The position numbers and the translations under genes are program-made. Shown piece after piece: positions 13,977 to 16,712 of a stretch of DNA of 16,712 bases. The number at the start of each line of letters is the position of its first letter. The stretch's first letter is position 1. The stretch is from DASUTW01 sp035513995. GTDB lineage: Bacteria; Actinomycetota; UBA4738; CALAEC01. The DNA lies in contig DATKBL010000126.1 of assembly GCA_035513995.1 (NCBI GenBank), positions 1 through 16,712 on the forward strand. Reading direction: 5' to 3'. The notes under the pieces are model-generated. The model had not been told where the DNA came from. It was given only the letters and a program-made list of their open reading frames with translations, and made no database searches.

Positions 13977-15377
13977 ATGGCAGCCACCGACGCCACCGTT
14001 CTAGGCGAGGCGAAGGATCAGACTGAGTCGACAGCTTCCGTCGGCCTTACAGTGGGCGTCCTCGCCCTCTTCGTTGCGTGGATGGTTCAGGGCGCTGATC
14101 GATGGGTGGGAGTGTGGCTGGCTTCCTGGCCTGAGCTGCTATTTTGGATAGCAATCGTATTGGTAATCGATTTCTTCCCGATCAAGGTCGGCCCTCTGTC
14201 CCTAACATTGGATGTGCCTGTCCTCCTCGCCGTGGCTCTTCTATACACGCCCGAACTCGCGGCTTCGGTCGCGTGTCTGGCTGCGCTCGACATTCGGGAG
14301 TTCAGAGGCCGGGTGCGAATTAGCCGAGCCATCTTCAATCGAGCCCAGATTGCCCTTAGCGTCCTCGCGGCTGGCCATGTCCTTCACGCGTTCGGCCCAG
14401 ACGTAATGAAGATCCAATCGCTGATTCTGCCGACTCTCGCAGCGCTTCTCGCTGACTACGCAGTAAACGCGACCCTGGTGACGGTAGTGAGAGTGGTGGA
14501 CGGGTCCGCGAGGAACTCCTTCCTACGGGAACTATGGCGCCTGAAGGTTGGGTCTTGGTGGGAGTTCTCGGCGACATACCTGGCGTACGGCCTGTTGGCG
14601 ATTCTCTTCGCGAGACTGTATGTGGACGCAGGTGAATGGCCAGTTGCGATCTTGTTGGTCTCGGCTCTGGTAGCTCGGCAATCTCTCATGAGGAGTCGTC
14701 AACTGGAACGTTTGGGAGAGGATTTGGCCACACATCAACAGTTGCTGATGCGGGCGCTGGATCGAGTCGTGGAGGAGCGACGAGACGAACGGCTCTTGGT
14801 GGGCGGGCAGCTACACGATGACGTGCTTCAATCCATCATCCGAGTTCGGATGGGATTGAACACCATTCTGAAGAACGAGTTCAATGAAATGGTCACAGCT
14901 GAGCTGGTGGATATCGACCGCGCCACCCAGGCAGCGCACGAGGGCTTGAGGGAGGTGATCCGCGGCTTGCGTGGGTCTCCATTGGGCCCCCGCGGCTTGT
15001 TGGCTGCCCTCGATAGCCTAACGAGGGAACTGAGACGGGATTGGCGGGCGAGCATCGTCGTCGATCTCCCTCAGGAAGTCGGTCTTCCCGCTGTGTACCA
15101 GGTCGCTCTCTATCAGGCAGCTAGGGAGAGCATCCTCAATGCGTTGAAGCACGCGAATGCTAGCGAGATTCGCCTGCGTTTGACCGAGCGAGCGGGAGAA
15201 GCAACGCTTGAAGTGTCGGATAATGGTATCGGTTTCGCCTCGAGTGAGCTCATAGAGCAAGGGCCACACTTCGGAATGGCCCTGCTGAGGGAGCGCATCG
15301 CCGCTCTGGACGGAAGTGTGACCATTGAGAGCGTAAAAGGCCGCGGGACGAAGATTCTCGTGCGGCTCCCCTTATAG
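13977..15377 (+). CDS. NarL/DesK-class (HisKA_3) sensor histidine kinase with multi-pass membrane domain
   Basis: Membrane sensor kinase of 466 residues. Residues about 21-235 hold seven or so hydrophobic segments. They contain conserved polar signatures DIREFRGR (105-112), FNRAQ (120-124), LADYAVN (158-164) and WEFSATYL (195-202), all shared with the next kinase. I do not recognise this domain under a name. A coiled linker leads to the HisKA_3 H-box GQLHDDVLQSII (His280). The HATPase has ESILNALKHA (N388), DNGIGF (415-420) and HFGMALLRERI. No response regulator is in the window, although partners of this class are usually LuxR/NarL-type. Codon use is much less GC-rich than in adnB directly upstream, suggesting transfer. 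The long upstream open frame from 13566 lies inside adnB; ATG 13977 is the start. Confidence 0.88.
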   Translation: MAATDATVLGEAKDQTESTASVGLTVGVLALFVAWMVQGADRWVGVWLASWPELLFWIAIVLVIDFFPIKVGPLSLTLDVPVLLAVALLYTPELAASVACLAALDIREFRGRVRISRAIFNRAQIALSVLAAGHVLHAFGPDVMKIQSLILPTLAALLADYAVNATLVTVVRVVDGSARNSFLRELWRLKVGSWWEFSATYLAYGLLAILFARLYVDAGEWPVAILLVSALVARQSLMRSRQLERLGEDLATHQQLLMRALDRVVEERRDERLLVGGQLHDDVLQSIIRVRMGLNTILKNEFNEMVTAELVDIDRATQAAHEGLREVIRGLRGSPLGPRGLLAALDSLTRELRRDWRASIVVDLPQEVGLPAVYQVALYQAARESILNALKHANASEIRLRLTERAGEATLEVSDNGIGFASSELIEQGPHFGMALLRERIAALDGSVTIESVKGRGTKILVRLPL

Positions 15378-15454
15378 CGAGAACCTGGCGAAAACCTCGC
15401 CCCGCGGCAATGCCCCTGCGGGCAGGTGACGCGCTGGTTAGCAGCTCGTCGCCG

Positions 15455-15538
15455 TCAGGACTTCCAGTGAGCGCCGCCAGCAAGCAGAACTGCCACCAGC
15501 GAGCTAATCGCCGTCGCGAACCTAGTCACTAGACGCAT
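15455..15538 (-). CDS. Candidate 27-residue hydrophobic or secreted peptide
   Basis: A short ORF with the strongest ribosome binding site in the window: GAGGGAGGAG, with seven bases before ATG 15538. The peptide begins with a basic stretch (MRLVTRF), has a hydrophobic core (AISSLVAVLLAGG) and ends AHWKS. This is the layout of a minimal signal peptide or a single membrane helix; cleavage after GGA would release the tetrapeptide HWKS (speculative). A promoter-like TTGTGG-N17-CATACT lies upstream on the same strand. It sits between two sensor kinases that share a multi-pass membrane domain, so a signalling peptide or a kinase-modulating small membrane protein is possible. No homologue is known to me and it could be a chance ORF. 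Confidence 0.5.
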   Translation of the reverse strand: MRLVTRFATAISSLVAVLLAGGAHWKS

Positions 15539-15592
15539 CAGCGTACTCCTCCCTCTCGACTCGATCCCATGACCTAACTCTCCTGCCTGTGA

Positions 15593-15608
15593 CCCCCGAA
15601 TGGGGGAC
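15593..15608. promoter_or_regulatory. CCCCC-N4-GGGGGAC element, second copy
   Basis: CCCCC-GAAT-GGGGG followed by AC. It has the same arms, the same spacer length and the same trailing AC as the copy at 13900. It lies 55 bases upstream of the small peptide ORF start and 141 bases upstream of the second kinase. Here no T-run follows on either strand, so it is unlikely to be a terminator. Confidence 0.45.
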
Positions 15609-15620
15609 CAAGCTATCGGT

Positions 15621-15649
15621 AGTATGTCCGAGGGGGTAAACCGCCACAA
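15621..15649 (-). promoter_or_regulatory. Candidate promoter of the 27-codon ORF
   Basis: On the reverse strand, TTGTGG (15649-15644), a 17-base spacer and CATACT (15626-15621). The half-site TGTCCCCCT overlaps the upstream edge of the -35 box (15657-15649), a typical activator position. The full CCCCC-N4-GGGGG element would lie just downstream of the transcription start. Confidence 0.35.
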
Positions 15650-15657
15650 GGGGGACA
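15649..15657 (+). promoter_or_regulatory. GGGGGACA half-site
   Basis: AGGGGGACA repeats the right half of the element at 13908-13916 (TGGGGGACA), 92 bases before the second kinase ATG. A looser match, AGGGGGTAA, lies at 15631-15639. Confidence 0.35.
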
Positions 15658-15712
15658 TTGCCTTACAGCAGAACCTGTATGGAGAAATCGATCATCGCCA
15701 CCAACGCGAATC

Positions 15713-15729
15713 GCCCCTGCCTCAGGGGC
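15713..15729 (+). promoter_or_regulatory. Hairpin in the leader of the second HisKA_3 kinase
   Basis: GCCCCTG-CCT-CAGGGGC, seven perfect pairs with a three-base loop, 20 bases before the ATG at 15750 and ahead of the ribosome binding site GAGG (15742-15745). No T-run follows, so it is not a standard terminator; it could be an operator or mRNA-stabilising hairpin. Confidence 0.35.
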
Positions 15730-15749
15730 TATGCTGATTTCGAGGTGCG

Positions 15750-16712
15750 ATGGATACTTCCGTGACCCATACGAGAGTCAGGAACGCCTTCCGTCTCGGG
15801 GGGCCGGGCCGTCTGCGGTTGTTTCGTCTCACCGTCATCCTCCCCGTTCTTGCGCTACTGCTAGCTGGTTTGGCAACTGGTTCCCTCCGCTCGGTTTTCG
15901 ATGAAGGCACCGTGTGGGACGTGGTTTTTTGGACGGTAACGATTGGCGTGGTCGAGTTTCTGCCCGTCCCCGCTTGGCGGTCACTTCAGGTGAGTGTGGC
16001 CCTACCCCTGTTCATGGCCGTGGCGTTCCTGTACGAACCGGGTGTGGCGGGTGCCATTACTTTCCTTGCCTCATCAGATCCCCGAGAAATAAAGAGAGAG
16101 GTCACGGTTCTCCACGCGCTTTTCAATCGAGCCCAAGCGAGCCTCGCGGTCATGACGGCGTCCGCTGTATTCCACGGCCTTGCCGGTTACGAGATCGACT
16201 CCCTAACAAGCGTATTCCCCGTAGCGCTGCTCGCGGTGTTGAGCGACTACGCAGTGAATGTGTTGCTCGTCGCCACTGACTCCAGCTTGATGCACCGGAT
16301 GCGGGTTGGGGCCGTCCTTCGACGATTTCGAATCGGCAATCCGATGGAATTCGGCGTCTCCTATCTAGGCCTCGGCTTCCTTGGGCTTCTTCTGGCCCGG
16401 CTTCACGTGGTGGTGGATCCCTGGGCAGTCGCGGTGTTCGTGATGCCGCTGCTTCTCGTTCGGCAGATGTTCTTTAGGACGCGTGCCCTAGAGGACGCGG
16501 CGAGGGCCTTGAAGGATCGTGAGGTCATCCTCCGCTCGCTCTCCAACCGCATGGCCGAAGAGCGGCAGGACGAGCGGACGCAGATCGCGGGCTACCTCCA
16601 CGACGACCTGGCCCAGATGCTCTACAGGATGTCCCTCCACATCGACATCTCGAGGAAGCACCTCACGTCCGGGCAGTCGCTCGAGGCCCTTGACGAGCTG
16701 GCCGCGATCCAG
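15750..16712 (+). CDS. Second HisKA_3 sensor histidine kinase, paralogous membrane domain (3' end cut)
   Basis: 321 residues are visible; the catalytic domain runs off the window. Hydrophobic segments span about 26-240 and carry the same signatures as the first kinase: DPREIKRE (110-117), FNRAQ (125-129), LSDYAVN (164-170), MEFGVSYL (199-206) and LLARLHV. The linker is followed by the H-box GYLHDDLAQMLYRM with His284. ATG 15750 has GAGG four bases upstream. Codon use changes sharply inside the gene: in codons 1-240 about 32% end in A or T, but in codons 258-321 only two of 64 do. The gene thus looks like a foreign or less GC-rich sensor half joined to a kinase half with native codon use. The signal and partner regulator are unknown. 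Confidence 0.85.
   Translation, partial: MDTSVTHTRVRNAFRLGGPGRLRLFRLTVILPVLALLLAGLATGSLRSVFDEGTVWDVVFWTVTIGVVEFLPVPAWRSLQVSVALPLFMAVAFLYEPGVAGAITFLASSDPREIKREVTVLHALFNRAQASLAVMTASAVFHGLAGYEIDSLTSVFPVALLAVLSDYAVNVLLVATDSSLMHRMRVGAVLRRFRIGNPMEFGVSYLGLGFLGLLLARLHVVVDPWAVAVFVMPLLLVRQMFFRTRALEDAARALKDREVILRSLSNRMAEERQDERTQIAGYLHDDLAQMLYRMSLHIDISRKHLTSGQSLEALDELAAIQ

Larger units (their letters stand above)
15378..15749. other. Intergenic region between the two HisKA_3 kinases
   Basis: This 372-base gap, less GC-rich than the main genome, contains several elements. At 15387-15401 is a small hairpin GGCGA-N5-TCGCC just after the first kinase; it has no T-run, so it is a weak terminator candidate. 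At 15455-15538 is a reverse-strand 27-codon ORF. At 15593-15608 is the CCCCC-N4-GGGGGAC element. At 15649-15657 is a half-site AGGGGGACA. At 15713-15729 is a 7-bp hairpin ahead of the second kinase. Confidence 0.6.

Noticed and set aside
15914..16279. 121-codon forward ORF inside the second kinase
   Set aside because: It is a shadow frame; the overlapping frame from 15750 encodes the membrane domain shared with the first kinase.
1..16712. tRNA, rRNA, CRISPR arrays, insertion sequences, attachment sites
   Set aside because: No tRNA-like cloverleaf, regularly spaced repeats, transposase motifs or terminal inverted repeats were noticed on either strand.

Overview
The window is a high-GC chromosomal fragment (GC-rich third codon positions, many GTG starts, dense coding on both strands). 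An AdnAB-type helicase-nuclease pair, a NuoD2-type complex I subunit and leaderless TAnnnT promoters suggest an Actinomycetota lineage, probably from an environmental genome. This placement is inferred from gene content, not from a marker gene. No RNA genes, insertion sequences or CRISPR arrays were seen.

Layout. Positions 1-1674 (-) hold a membrane PAS histidine kinase cut by the left edge. Positions 1773-2339 (-) hold an AhpD-like peroxidase-family gene. Its reading frame is interrupted by a TGA exactly where the second cysteine of the CxxC site should be, and a bacterial SECIS-like hairpin with a GGUCU loop follows at once, so I read it as a selenoprotein. Next come a probable double-stranded-beta-helix oxygenase-like protein (2410-3078 +) and an isolated nuoD (3138-4340 +). 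nuoD ends tail-to-tail, sharing a CTAG, with a MidA/NDUFAF7-family methyltransferase (4337-5428 -); the human member of that family methylates the NuoD homologue. A Nudix hydrolase and an MBL-fold hydrolase with a zinc ribbon form a coupled pair (5482-7004 +). An unknown 120-residue protein (7022-7384 +) and a small HTH protein (7392-7625 -) follow. The adnA-adnB pair for double-strand break processing fills 7724-13890 (+).

The right end (13891-16712) has visibly lower GC in most of its length. It carries two related HisKA_3-type histidine kinases with the same unrecognised multi-pass membrane domain (13977-15377 and 15750 to the window edge). In the 372-base gap between them, on the opposite strand, lies a 27-codon ORF with a strong ribosome binding site and a secretion-signal-like hydrophobic sequence. 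The element CCCCC-N4-GGGGGAC occurs upstream of each kinase. I propose, as inference only, that this is a small-peptide sensing or stress-sensing module. The second kinase is a mosaic: its membrane part has about 68% GC at third positions, and its kinase part about 97%.

Many genes share one architecture: a TAnnnT hexamer 6-11 bases before the start codon and no Shine-Dalgarno sequence. This points to leaderless mRNAs. Genes inside operons (the MBL hydrolase, adnB) instead start at GTGA overlaps with good ribosome binding sites.
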